Source of the DNA: Methanoculleus sp. | GTDB lineage: Archaea > Halobacteriota > Methanomicrobia > Methanomicrobiales > Methanomicrobiaceae | Assembly: GCA_011045995.1 (NCBI GenBank) | Contig: DSBQ01000052.1 | Location: 1 to 64,000, forward strand | Reading direction: 5' to 3' | Length of the DNA stretch: 64,000 bases | Shown here: in pieces, positions 1 through 7,857 of the stretch | Position numbering within the stretch: the stretch's first letter is position 1 | Layout of the letters: each line of letters begins with the position of its first letter | Program-made: the position numbers and the translations under genes | Notes under the pieces: generated by a model | What the model was told of the DNA's origin: nothing | Databases searched by the model: none | Seen by the model: only the letters and a program-made list of their open reading frames with translations

Positions 1-203
1 AGGTGGAAGACACCAAGGTCCCCGAGGGCGTGAAGGCTATCTACGAGATCGTAATCGACGGCGTCGATGAAGCGGCCATCAAGGCAGCGACGAAGGCAGG
101 CATCGAGGCGGCAACCAAGATCGACGGCATCCTTCTCATCACAGCCGGGAACTTCGGCGGAAGCCTCGGGCCGTTCAAGTTTGTCCTCAAAGACATCCTC
201 TAA
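1..203 (+). CDS. ftr: Formylmethanofuran:tetrahydromethanopterin formyltransferase, C-terminal end (partial)
   Basis: Only the last 66 or so residues are in the window; the reading frame is open through the left edge and the gene starts upstream. Ftr moves the formyl group from formylmethanofuran to tetrahydromethanopterin, the second step of CO2 reduction to methane, in the cytoplasm. The visible tail, with [17 protein letters not shown], then LITAGNFGG and LGPFKFVLK, matches the conserved glycine-rich C-terminus of archaeal Ftr. A run of seven T follows the stop and looks like an archaeal terminator, so the gene probably ends its own transcript. Confidence 0.9.
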   Translation, partial: VEDTKVPEGVKAIYEIVIDGVDEAAIKAATKAGIEAATKIDGILLITAGNFGGSLGPFKFVLKDIL

Positions 204-205
204 TC

Positions 206-212
206 TTTTTTT
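206..212 (+). terminator. T-run terminator after ftr
   Basis: Seven consecutive T begin two bases after the ftr stop codon, the usual form of archaeal intrinsic termination. No strong hairpin is needed or seen. Confidence 0.5.
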
Positions 213-259
213 CTCCCCCTGCCGGCAGTTCCGCTTTCGCAGGTACCAGCACTGAACGA

Positions 260-1273
260 ATGGTTAAATATCTTGTTGCCGATATTCCTGTTAACGAAAA
301 TTTCGGTGACAAGAATATGGTTGTACTGACCCCGGAAGAAGTTAAAGAGAGATTCGGGCCCCTTTTTTCACGGCGGCTCCTGGTGATGGTCGATGAACGT
401 GCGGGGCTTGCGGAGATCATCGAAGAGTGCCGCCACCGGGGCTCCATTGAATGGGATGTCATGAACAGGATTCGCGCCGGCGGGGCAGTCAAAAAGATCA
501 CCGTCGAAGGGTCCACGATGACGATCACGGCAAAAATCGGCACCTATGAGGCTCATTTCGGTGCTGCCGATGCGGAAATGGGCGGGCAGGCGCTTGAAGG
601 CGTAGAGGTCAGCGGCGATGAAGTCATCACCCGCTGGGCAGGCATCGCCGGTGCCGGTGTCGGGGTTGCTGCATGTCTCCCCCAGGCCCCGGGGGTGCTT
701 CGCACCGAATATGAATCCGAGGAGGACCTGAGGGTGGGGGGTGCCCGTGCCAACCGTGCCAGCATCATCCTCCCCCGCTATGAAAAGATCGCCATCGGCA
801 TCGACGATACCGATACCAAAGAAGAAGGCGCCACCTGGGTGCTCGCGAGCAAATGTGCGGAGGCCTGTACCATACCCGGCGTCGAATACCTCAATATGCG
901 CCTTATTCAGCTCAATCCGAAGGTCCCGAACAAGACCACGAACTGCGTCGGGTCCGCCCTCAACTTTGCCGTGCGGCCTGAATCCGTCGATGATCTCTGC
1001 ACCTTTGTCCGTGATTTCATCCAGGCAAACTCGGTGAGCAGGGACACCGGCATTGCGGTGTACCGTGGCATAGAACTTCCCTTTGAATCGTCGTTGAAAA
1101 AAGAGGTCAAGACGGAAATCCTCACCCGGGACGTATGTGAGAGAGAGGCGGCACGGCTCGGGATTACCTATATCGATACCTGCGAGAGCAAGGGGCGCAT
1201 CGGAGCACTCGGAGCAGTCCTCTGGGCAAATGAAGGAATTGAAGCGGCAGGGCTCTATGGAGAACATCTCTGA
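260..1273 (+). CDS. Methanogenesis marker protein 11-like protein (first of a tandem pair)
   Basis: 337 residues, first gene of a nine-gene overlapping operon. The centre carries IGIDDTDTKEEGATW, the DDTD motif of the nucleotide-binding fold also seen in the tRNA-Ile2 agmatinylcytidine synthetase TiaS, followed by a CVGSALNFAV segment and a DTGIAVY motif. The TiaS zinc ribbon and OB domains are absent, so this is not TiaS. The family is conserved in methanogens and to my knowledge has no firmly assigned reaction. The next gene is a clear paralogue with the same motif order. Its N-terminal third (VKYLVADIPVNENFGDKN) is unlike the paralogue and may set a different partner or substrate. Co-location with coenzyme B genes suggests a cofactor role, which is inference. 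Confidence 0.75.
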   Translation: MVKYLVADIPVNENFGDKNMVVLTPEEVKERFGPLFSRRLLVMVDERAGLAEIIEECRHRGSIEWDVMNRIRAGGAVKKITVEGSTMTITAKIGTYEAHFGAADAEMGGQALEGVEVSGDEVITRWAGIAGAGVGVAACLPQAPGVLRTEYESEEDLRVGGARANRASIILPRYEKIAIGIDDTDTKEEGATWVLASKCAEACTIPGVEYLNMRLIQLNPKVPNKTTNCVGSALNFAVRPESVDDLCTFVRDFIQANSVSRDTGIAVYRGIELPFESSLKKEVKTEILTRDVCEREAARLGITYIDTCESKGRIGALGAVLWANEGIEAAGLYGEHL

Positions 1274-2147
1274 ACCGTATACGATATCCTACCCCGATAT
1301 CACGGCGGTGGCCGACAAGGAAGGGGGAACGGTCGAACTCATCGAGACGTTCGACTGTGCTGGAGGCGCCCTCTGGGCGGGCCATCACTACCGCAGGAGC
1401 CCCCTTGTCCGGGAGATCAGGGTTGTCGGGCGGACCCAGCGGTTCCTCCTGGAGACCGGCTGCGTCAACCTCGAACTGGTGGGTTCTCATTTTCCCGCGG
1501 GGATCAGTGCCGTCGAAGTCACCGATGATGAGATCGGCATCTCCTACCGCGGGATGGGCGGCGGCGGTGTAGGGGCAAGCGTCTGCCGCGCAACGGCGCA
1601 CGGGGTCCTGCGGGCGGATGCCGACCCCTCGGGCGGCGGGCGTGAGGCGGGCTCACGCATCTGGCTGCCTCGCAGGGAACGGGTCATCATCGGGGTCGAT
1701 GATACGGACACCCCGGAGGAGGGCGCCACATGGACACTCGCCCATAATATTTCACGGGCAATGGAGGACGAGGCGACGCGGTACCTCTCGCACACCATCG
1801 TTCAGCTCTTCCCGGTCCCGTACAGGACAAAGAACTGTGTCGGACTGGCCTGTGAATTTGCCACCAGCGATGCGGATGGCCTCATTACCCGGTTCGCCGC
1901 CCTTCTTGAGAAATACACCCTCTCGGAGGATACCGGCATGGCGGCATTCAGGGATTTTGACCCTGCGCCGCTTCGCCCCTTCGGCTGGTCGGTCAAGAGA
2001 GGGGAGGTAGCGCGTGATGACCTTGAGGCCATCCGGCCGCTTTTGGATATCAGGATGGAGGGGAGGGGGATTATCGGTGCTGCGGCGGCAATCCCGTTTG
2101 CGACCCGGTATGAGGAGGCGCTTCTGCTATGCAGTGGAGACGGATAA
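1257..2147 (+). CDS. mmp11: Methanogenesis marker protein 11 (second of a tandem pair)
   Basis: 296 residues from the ATG at 1257, which lies inside the end of the preceding gene (17-base overlap); an in-frame ATG at 1230 is the alternative. It carries VIIGVDDTDTPEEGATWTLA, then KNCVGLACEF and SEDTGMAAF, in the same order as the upstream paralogue, plus the GGGGVGA glycine run before the DDTD domain. The methanogen-restricted marker-11 family resembles the catalytic domain of TiaS and so may use ATP, but has no proven reaction. It overlaps the radical SAM gene downstream by 19 bases, implying translational coupling. The two copies may form a heteromeric complex or result from a lineage duplication. 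Confidence 0.8.
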   Translation: MENISEPYTISYPDITAVADKEGGTVELIETFDCAGGALWAGHHYRRSPLVREIRVVGRTQRFLLETGCVNLELVGSHFPAGISAVEVTDDEIGISYRGMGGGGVGASVCRATAHGVLRADADPSGGGREAGSRIWLPRRERVIIGVDDTDTPEEGATWTLAHNISRAMEDEATRYLSHTIVQLFPVPYRTKNCVGLACEFATSDADGLITRFAALLEKYTLSEDTGMAAFRDFDPAPLRPFGWSVKRGEVARDDLEAIRPLLDIRMEGRGIIGAAAAIPFATRYEEALLLCSGDG

Positions 2148-3094
2148 AGGCAGAAATACTGGCATATGGCGGGGTACGCCCGCAGGAAGTGCCCGAACGA
2201 TGGAAAGACCGATCGACGGCAGGTCCCGGGGCACGGGGACCGGGAAGCTTTTTTTTTGCCACCGATAACGGACGCGTCCGGGTGGCGGTTGATGATGACA
2301 GCAGGTTATCCCTGAACGTCGCAGATGACGGCTCTGCGGTGATTACCGGCCCGGGGCTCCGGGTGGAGGGATGGCTGGAAGAGCCCGCCCTCCACTGTCC
2401 CCGGCAGGCGTACATCACCCTCTCGGAAGGGTGCATATTCGGCTGCAGGTACTGCGCCGTCCCGGAGGGGCCCTGCCGCTATAAAACGCCCGATGACGTC
2501 GAAGCCCTCATCCTGTCGGTCCTTGACCGCATCGATGCAGTCTCGATTACCAGCGGAGTTTTGGACTCCGTCGAGGCAGACGAGGCCCGGGCCTTCGCCG
2601 TCGTCAGCCGCGTGATGCAGTTCGGGAAGCCGGTGGGTGTATCCATCTACCCGACTACTGAAACACCGCGCCGCCTTCATGAACTCGGGGTATCCGAGGT
2701 GAAGTTCAACGTAGAGACGGCAACAGCCGAACTCTTTGCCGAGATGTGCCCCGGACTGGACTACGATCTGGTATGGGAAGTCCTCGCAGCCTCAGTCCCT
2801 CTCTTCGGGAAGAACCGGGTCTACTCAAACGTGATCCTGGGCCTCGGGGAGACCGATGAAGAGATGACGGCATGCATCCGCCGCCTGACCGGCATGGGAG
2901 TCATCCCGGTCGTCCGTCCTCTTACACCCTCCAGGGGGGTCGCCCATCTGCCACGGCCCGATGCGGACAGAATCCTGCGGACAGCAGAGGTGCTCAGGGG
3001 GGCCCTATCAACGGCGGGACTCGACCCGGCACAGGCTCTGACGATGTGTTCGGCCTGTACCGGGTGTGACCTGGTGCCGGGGGTGGACCTGTGA
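2129..3094 (+). CDS. Radical SAM protein of methanogens, function unassigned
   Basis: 321 residues. The radical SAM cluster motif is CIFGCRYCAVPEGPC at about residue 105 (CxxxCxxC binding a [4Fe-4S] cluster), preceded by a TLSEGC strand and followed by the expected barrel, with a glycine-rich NVILGLGETDEEM segment. The tail has a further Cys group, MCSACTGCD, which could hold a second cluster. Size and layout recall the BioB/HydE/lipoyl-synthase group, which includes sulfur-inserting enzymes, but I cannot assign it to a named subfamily. It is coupled to the marker-11 gene upstream (overlap) and to the TPP enzyme downstream (GTGA overlap). A role in late coenzyme B biosynthesis is a hypothesis from context only. 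Confidence 0.75.
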   Translation: MQWRRIKAEILAYGGVRPQEVPERWKDRSTAGPGARGPGSFFFATDNGRVRVAVDDDSRLSLNVADDGSAVITGPGLRVEGWLEEPALHCPRQAYITLSEGCIFGCRYCAVPEGPCRYKTPDDVEALILSVLDRIDAVSITSGVLDSVEADEARAFAVVSRVMQFGKPVGVSIYPTTETPRRLHELGVSEVKFNVETATAELFAEMCPGLDYDLVWEVLAASVPLFGKNRVYSNVILGLGETDEEMTACIRRLTGMGVIPVVRPLTPSRGVAHLPRPDADRILRTAEVLRGALSTAGLDPAQALTMCSACTGCDLVPGVDL

Positions 3095-4275
3095 ACGGCG
3101 AAGATGCCCTTTCACGGGCGCTCGTAGCCTCCGCGGACCGCTGGTATGCAGTGCCGGGATACCCGGTCACCGGGATTGCAGCAGGGTGCGGTGCCGAGAT
3201 CACGGTCAACGAGAAGGTAGCCCTCGAGTACGCACTCGGCGATTCGCTCTCGGGCAGGCGTGCTGCCGTCATCCTGAAGAACGTGGGACTGAACGCCTGT
3301 GCCGACACCCTCGTCGCCGCAGCGGTGGAAGGGACGCGTGCGGGAGTTGTGATCGTCGCCGGTGATGACGAGGAGGTAAGCGGCTCCCAGCATGCACAGG
3401 ACTCCCGCTGCTATGGCAGGGTTGCCGGCGTACCCGTCTTCTCCCCCCTGCCGGAAGAGTTTGCTGAGTCGGTGGAGACGGCATTTCAAACTTCCGAGAG
3501 GTTTTGGCGGCCGGCAATCATCCGCATTGCATCGGGGATGCTCACACAGCCCGCCGGGGGAGTTCCCCTCGAACGAAAGGACTTTCAACAACCACGTCCC
3601 GACGAACGGGACCTCACCATGCGGGGCCGCACCCAAGCCGCGGAGTACCGGAGGATGGACCTGTGCTCCTGGGCATCGTCCGGGCCCCGCTACCTCACCC
3701 ACCCGCCACGGGCCGGCGGTGGGAACGGATGCACGACCATCAGAGTCACCGGGGAACCGCCACAGACGGTGCATGCACGGGGGTATGCCCGCACCTTCTG
3801 TACCGGGTGCCCCTTTCTCCCGGCACTTCACCTCCTGCGGGAAAAGGAGCTTGCTCCTGTCTGTGACATCGGATGCGCCGTCCTTGCCAAGAACCCGCCC
3901 TACTCTTTCTGCGCCGCAAGTTACGCCCTCGGCTCGTCCCCGGCAGTCGCGGCAACGAGCACCGGCGTTGCCCTTACCGGAGACTATGCCCTTCTCCATT
4001 CGGGTATCAACGCCCTCATCGACATTGCCGAAAAGAACCGGGACCTTCTCCTGGTGGTCCTCGCAAACGGCACGATGGGAATGACGGGTGGCCAGCCCAC
4101 CCCGGAGGTTCGCCCGTATCTTGCATGGGCGCACCCGGTCGTCTGCGCTGCGGATGATACCGCCTGCATCGAAGAAAACCTCCTTTCCTGGAAAGCTCAG
4201 GGGAAGGGGCTTTGCATACTTTATATTGTGGGGGACTGTCCCCCCGGAGCACATCATGAAACCATGGAATGTTGA
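3091..4275 (+). CDS. IorA-like thiamine-pyrophosphate enzyme lacking the ferredoxin domain
   Basis: 394 residues, GTG start overlapping the previous stop (GTGA). Residues about 1-150 resemble the pyrimidine-binding domain of indolepyruvate:ferredoxin oxidoreductase alpha (PGYPVTGIA, EKVALEYALG, KNVGLNACADTL). The C-terminal half is the TPP-diphosphate domain: FCTGCPFLPALHLL, CDIGC, then GDYALLHSGINALID ending at NGTMGMTGGQP, as in IorA. IorA is usually about 600 residues and ends in a double [4Fe-4S] ferredoxin; that end and the middle domain are missing here. A TPP enzyme without electron-transfer clusters may act as a simple 2-oxoacid decarboxylase. Since aksA, overlapping by 20 bases, starts the route to 2-oxosuberate, this is a candidate 2-oxosuberate decarboxylase (inference). 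Confidence 0.75.
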   Translation: MNGEDALSRALVASADRWYAVPGYPVTGIAAGCGAEITVNEKVALEYALGDSLSGRRAAVILKNVGLNACADTLVAAAVEGTRAGVVIVAGDDEEVSGSQHAQDSRCYGRVAGVPVFSPLPEEFAESVETAFQTSERFWRPAIIRIASGMLTQPAGGVPLERKDFQQPRPDERDLTMRGRTQAAEYRRMDLCSWASSGPRYLTHPPRAGGGNGCTTIRVTGEPPQTVHARGYARTFCTGCPFLPALHLLREKELAPVCDIGCAVLAKNPPYSFCAASYALGSSPAVAATSTGVALTGDYALLHSGINALIDIAEKNRDLLLVVLANGTMGMTGGQPTPEVRPYLAWAHPVVCAADDTACIEENLLSWKAQGKGLCILYIVGDCPPGAHHETMEC

Positions 4276-5395
4276 AATATGTGATGTAACGCTGCGTGAC
4301 GGGGAACAGACCCCCGGGGTCTCCTTCACCTGCGAAGAGAAGATGGAGATCGCGACACAGATCGACGCCGTCGGCGTCGAGGTCATCGAAGCAGGATTTC
4401 CTGTGGTATCGGAAAACGAAAAGGCATGTGTACGGGCTGTCTGCAACATGGGCCTCGATGCCAGGGTCTGCTGCCTCTCACGGGCACTGAAACAGGATGT
4501 GGACGCCGCCATCGACTGCGGCGTCGATCTCGTCAGCATCTTCTTTGCCACGTCTGACCGCCACATCAGGGTCAAGTACCGGTGCTCCCGCGAGGAGATG
4601 ACGGAACAGGCACTCAGCATGATAGAATATGCCCGGGATCACGGCATTGCCGTCAGGTTCGCCGCCGAGGATGCTTCACGGACCGATACCGAAATCCTCA
4701 AAGACCTATACCTCCGTGGTGCGGAATGCGGCGCGGAATACTCGGGCTTTGCCGATACGGTGGGATTTCTCACTCCCCTTGAGATGGCAGCGGCGATGCG
4801 CGACATCTGTTCCGCCGTCCCGAACAAGGTCGCGGTGCACTGCCACAATGACATGGGGTGTGCCGGGGCAAATACCATCACCGCAGCGGCATGCGGAGCT
4901 TTCCAGCTGCACACCACCGTCAACGGGATCGGGGAACGGGCAGGAAACGCCCCGCTCGAAGAGGTGCTGGTCGCACTCAGGATGAAAGGCGGGGTGGACC
5001 GCTATGACCTGACCCTCATTCCCTACCTCTCTGAAATCGTCCAGGACCATTCGGGCATCAGGATGATGGCCACAAAACCGGTCGTCGGCCGAAACGTCTT
5101 CTCCCATGAAAGCGGCATCCACATCGCGGCCATCCTCGAAGATCCGGAGACCTATGAATACATCCTCCCCGAACAGGTCGGCCGGCACCGCCAGTTTGTC
5201 CTCGGCAAACACACCGGCAGAAAAGGGCTGGAGCATATCCTGCAGAAGACCGGCATCGAACTTACCCCCCGTCAGATCGCCTGGGTGCTCAACCGCGTCA
5301 AGGAGATCTCGGAAGGAAAGTGTGCGGTTACCCAGGACGTCCTCCTCAGGGTGATCGAGAAGGCGCGGGAGGGTACCGATGACCACCCTCTCTGA
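4256..5395 (+). CDS. aksA: (R)-homocitrate synthase
   Basis: 379 residues from the ATG at 4256; the longer open frame upstream only shadows the TPP gene. AksA condenses acetyl-CoA with 2-oxoglutarate and, over repeated rounds, longer 2-oxoacids, the entry to 2-oxosuberate for coenzyme B. The LeuA/homocitrate-synthase TIM barrel opens with EICDVTLRDGEQTPGV; metal ligands appear in VAVHCHNDMGCAGAN, and HTTVNGIGERAGNAPLEE follows, then the SHESGIHIAAI and LGKHTGRKG segments. The length is shorter than LeuA or CimA, so the C-terminal allosteric domain of those enzymes is missing, as expected for AksA. It overlaps the genes on both sides. NifV-like homocitrate synthase is the alternative, but aksDEF next door favours AksA. 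Confidence 0.9.
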   Translation: MKPWNVEICDVTLRDGEQTPGVSFTCEEKMEIATQIDAVGVEVIEAGFPVVSENEKACVRAVCNMGLDARVCCLSRALKQDVDAAIDCGVDLVSIFFATSDRHIRVKYRCSREEMTEQALSMIEYARDHGIAVRFAAEDASRTDTEILKDLYLRGAECGAEYSGFADTVGFLTPLEMAAAMRDICSAVPNKVAVHCHNDMGCAGANTITAAACGAFQLHTTVNGIGERAGNAPLEEVLVALRMKGGVDRYDLTLIPYLSEIVQDHSGIRMMATKPVVGRNVFSHESGIHIAAILEDPETYEYILPEQVGRHRQFVLGKHTGRKGLEHILQKTGIELTPRQIAWVLNRVKEISEGKCAVTQDVLLRVIEKAREGTDDHPL

Positions 5396-6590
5396 ACGCA
5401 TTCTCGGAGCTTGCGCTGGCGAGTATGTCGACCGCTTGGTTGACCGGGCATTCGCCCATGACGGTACAGGGGTTCTCGCACTGGAGGCATTCAGGGAGAT
5501 GGGCAGGACGGTGCCCGCCTTTCCTGAGCGGATCTCCATCTTCTTCGACCACCTCGCACCGGCGAACAACAGCCAGACCGCAACCCTTCAGGCTGAACTG
5601 AGGGATTTTGCGATAGAATGCGGCCTGCATTTCAGTGACGTGGGAGAGGGCATCTGCCACCAGCTGATGAGCGAGGGCCGGGCCCTTCCGGGAGAGATCG
5701 TCGTCGGCGCCGATTCGCACTCCTGCACGGCCGGTGCCTTCGGGGCATTTGCCACCGGGGTGGGCGCAACCGATATGGCTGCCATCTGGGCAGGCGGAAG
5801 CACGTGGTTCAGGGTTCCCGAGACCACCGCCATTCAACTGGAAGGAAGCCTCACGGGCGCTGCCGAGGCAAAGGACCTCGCGCTCACCTATGTCGGTCGC
5901 CTCGGTATGGACGGGGCGACCTACCGTGCGCTCGAATTCACCGGGGAGGGGGCCTCAGCCATCGCAATGGAGGGGAGGCTCACCCTCACGAACATGGCCA
6001 TCGAAGCAGGGGCAAAGACCGGCCTCTTCTATGCCGATAACATTACCCGCAGGTACCTTGCCGAATACGGCCATGATGTGACGATGCAGGTCCCCCGGGA
6101 CCCGGACTATGCACAGGAGATGGTAATCAATCTCGATGACATCGTCCCGGTCCTTTCCATTCCCCACCGCGTGGATACCATCGCAGATGTGACCGACTAC
6201 GAGGGAACCCCGCTTGATCAGGTCTTTGTCGGGACATGCACCAACGGGAGGTATTCGGACATCGAACGGTTTGCGGCCCTTATACGCGGCAAGAAGGTGA
6301 AGACCCGCACCATCGTGGTGCCGGCATCCCGTGATGTCCTCCTTCGTGCCGGGAGAACGGGTGTCCTGACGGACCTCATCGAGGCGGGATGCATCGTCGG
6401 TCCACCCGGCTGCGGACCCTGCCTCGGGATGCACATGGGGGTACTCGGGGAGGGCGAGGTGGCCCTCTCGACGGCGAACAGGAACTTCAGGAACCGGATG
6501 GGGGTCGGCGCAGAATATTATCTCGGGTCGGTCGCAACGGCCGCAGCGAGTGCGCTTGCAGGCGGGATTTGTGCTCCGGAGGTGCCCTGA
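5379..6590 (+). CDS. aksD: Homoaconitase large subunit
   Basis: 403 residues. Together with the small subunit encoded next, it dehydrates and rehydrates homocitrate and its longer homologues via cis-homoaconitate, in coenzyme B synthesis. [4Fe-4S] cysteines are visible in GTCTNGRYSDI and in GPPGCGPCLG; substrate and cofactor loops are VVGADSHSCTAGAFGAFATG and STANRNFRNRMG. The length fits the archaeal two-subunit isopropylmalate isomerase/homoaconitase family. It overlaps aksA by 17 bases and aksE by one base (TGATG). A second, paralogous large subunit is at 27296-28555; the link to aksA and aksF here decides the assignment. Confidence 0.88.
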   Translation: MTTLSERILGACAGEYVDRLVDRAFAHDGTGVLALEAFREMGRTVPAFPERISIFFDHLAPANNSQTATLQAELRDFAIECGLHFSDVGEGICHQLMSEGRALPGEIVVGADSHSCTAGAFGAFATGVGATDMAAIWAGGSTWFRVPETTAIQLEGSLTGAAEAKDLALTYVGRLGMDGATYRALEFTGEGASAIAMEGRLTLTNMAIEAGAKTGLFYADNITRRYLAEYGHDVTMQVPRDPDYAQEMVINLDDIVPVLSIPHRVDTIADVTDYEGTPLDQVFVGTCTNGRYSDIERFAALIRGKKVKTRTIVVPASRDVLLRAGRTGVLTDLIEAGCIVGPPGCGPCLGMHMGVLGEGEVALSTANRNFRNRMGVGAEYYLGSVATAAASALAGGICAPEVP

Positions 6591-7063
6591 TGGAAGGAAC
6601 AGGACACGCGGTCTGCCTCGGCCCCGACATCGACACCGACATCATCATTGCCGGTCGATACCTCCGCACCAAGGACCGCTCGGTATGGGCGGAGCATGTC
6701 CTTGAGGACCTCGACCCCGCCCTTGCCCCCCGCCTGCGGGGAGCGGTCATCGTCGCAGGCAGGAACATGGGGTGCGGCTCTTCGCGGGAACAGGCACCTG
6801 TCGCCCTCAAAGAGGCGGGGGTACTCGCGGTCATCGCCCCCTCCTTTGCCCGCATCTTCTTCAGGAATGCGATCAATGTAGGCCTTCCGGTAATCGAATG
6901 CGACGGCGTGCCCTGTACTGCCGGGGAGCCGGTCGCGTTCTCCCTCGATGAGGGGTGGGTGAAGGCGGGTGGCGTGCGTTATAACGCCCGTCCGCTCTCA
7001 GTGCGGATGCAGGAGATCCTTGATGCCGGCGGCCTCGTGAACTACTGGAGAGCAAAAGAATGA
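6590..7063 (+). CDS. aksE: Homoaconitase small subunit
   Basis: 157 residues from the ATG at 6590 that overlaps the aksD stop; a longer frame starting at 6389 is only overlap with aksD. It supplies the swivelling domain of homoaconitase. DIDTDIIIAGRYLRT is the N-terminal active-site loop; in characterised methanogen homoaconitase the YLRT arginine recognises the distal carboxylate of homocitrate, and it is retained here. The second signature is GCGSSREQAPVALK. The paralogous LeuD at 28557 has FLTIYE at this loop, so the two small subunits differ exactly where specificity is set. It overlaps the next gene by four bases. Confidence 0.88.
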   Translation: MEGTGHAVCLGPDIDTDIIIAGRYLRTKDRSVWAEHVLEDLDPALAPRLRGAVIVAGRNMGCGSSREQAPVALKEAGVLAVIAPSFARIFFRNAINVGLPVIECDGVPCTAGEPVAFSLDEGWVKAGGVRYNARPLSVRMQEILDAGGLVNYWRAKE

Positions 7064-7857
7064 TCTTTCCGGAAGAATTCAAAACCGTCGGGTGGGCAGA
7101 GGGGTTTCCTGCGGGCGAAAAAGTGTATTTCCTCTCACGGTATCTCATCCGGCCGGTCGATGGCGGGTATGAGATCATCGCCGTGACCCTCTCCGCCACC
7201 GGCGGCATGATGAGGGAGATTGTCGATACCAAGGTCATCGCGGTGCCCGGCGAGGTGGAGATGTACCCCGGCAGGGTGAACCTGCATGACCGCACCCGCC
7301 TTATTCGTCTTGCGGCAGAGAGCGGCAAACGCGCCACCATCTTCACCGGCCATGATGAACACACCACCTTCGTTCTTGACCCGGATATGGAAGGCCTGAC
7401 CATAGTGCACGTCTACGATGTCACGCCGCCCCGGCCGCATCTTGCCGACACCCTAAAAGAACTCGAAGCGGCGGGCCTCTTTGGGGAACTGGGGGTACAA
7501 TTTGAATGGCATATCCGGGATATCGCGGCAATACAGGCCGATGCCTACCCCTGCAGGGCGGCGGGATTTACCTGCACGGTGGACAACGATCCGCTTGCCG
7601 GGACCGAACGGGTCGCCGGCTGCCTCACTGCACGACAGGTTCTCGCAGAGTGCTACGGCGATGCAGCCTTTGAGTTTGTCAATATCTGCCCCGCTGACAG
7701 TGCTCTTGCCGAACCATTCATCGCCCGGTGCTGCCGGTCGGAACGAAGTGGTGTCGGCGATCACAACGGCCTCTACGGCGCCATTGTCCACTGGGGGGCA
7801 ACCCCGAAGACGATTGCCGACGCCGTCTTTGCCATGATGGAGGGGTGGGGAAAGTGA
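7060..7857 (+). CDS. Unknown protein embedded in the coenzyme B operon
   Basis: 265 residues, no family that I recognise with confidence. It overlaps aksE by four bases (ATGA) and aksF by four (GTGA), so it is translated with them. There is no signal peptide or membrane segment, so it is cytoplasmic. It has scattered cysteines (YPCRAAGFTCT, AGCLTARQVLAECYG, FVNICPADS, ARCCRSER) and acidic/His segments such as FTGHDEHTTF; clustered cysteines in the last 100 residues could bind metal or act as thiols. Position between the dehydratase and dehydrogenase of the 2-oxoacid elongation cycle suggests an accessory or later step, but nothing in the sequence names a reaction. Confidence 0.75.
   Translation: MIFPEEFKTVGWAEGFPAGEKVYFLSRYLIRPVDGGYEIIAVTLSATGGMMREIVDTKVIAVPGEVEMYPGRVNLHDRTRLIRLAAESGKRATIFTGHDEHTTFVLDPDMEGLTIVHVYDVTPPRPHLADTLKELEAAGLFGELGVQFEWHIRDIAAIQADAYPCRAAGFTCTVDNDPLAGTERVAGCLTARQVLAECYGDAAFEFVNICPADSALAEPFIARCCRSERSGVGDHNGLYGAIVHWGATPKTIADAVFAMMEGWGK

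Noticed and set aside
368-1267. A 299-codon open frame on the minus strand
   Set aside because: Complete overlap with the first marker-11 gene, whose motifs are clear on the plus strand.
260-2147. Calling the DDTD proteins TiaS (tRNA-Ile2 agmatinylcytidine synthetase)
   Set aside because: They lack the TiaS zinc ribbon and OB region, are shorter, and have EEGATW where TiaS has a different loop; there are also two in tandem.
3112-4620. A 502-codon open frame on the minus strand
   Set aside because: It lies opposite the TPP enzyme and aksA, has no recognisable domain and reads as the antisense of GC-rich coding DNA.
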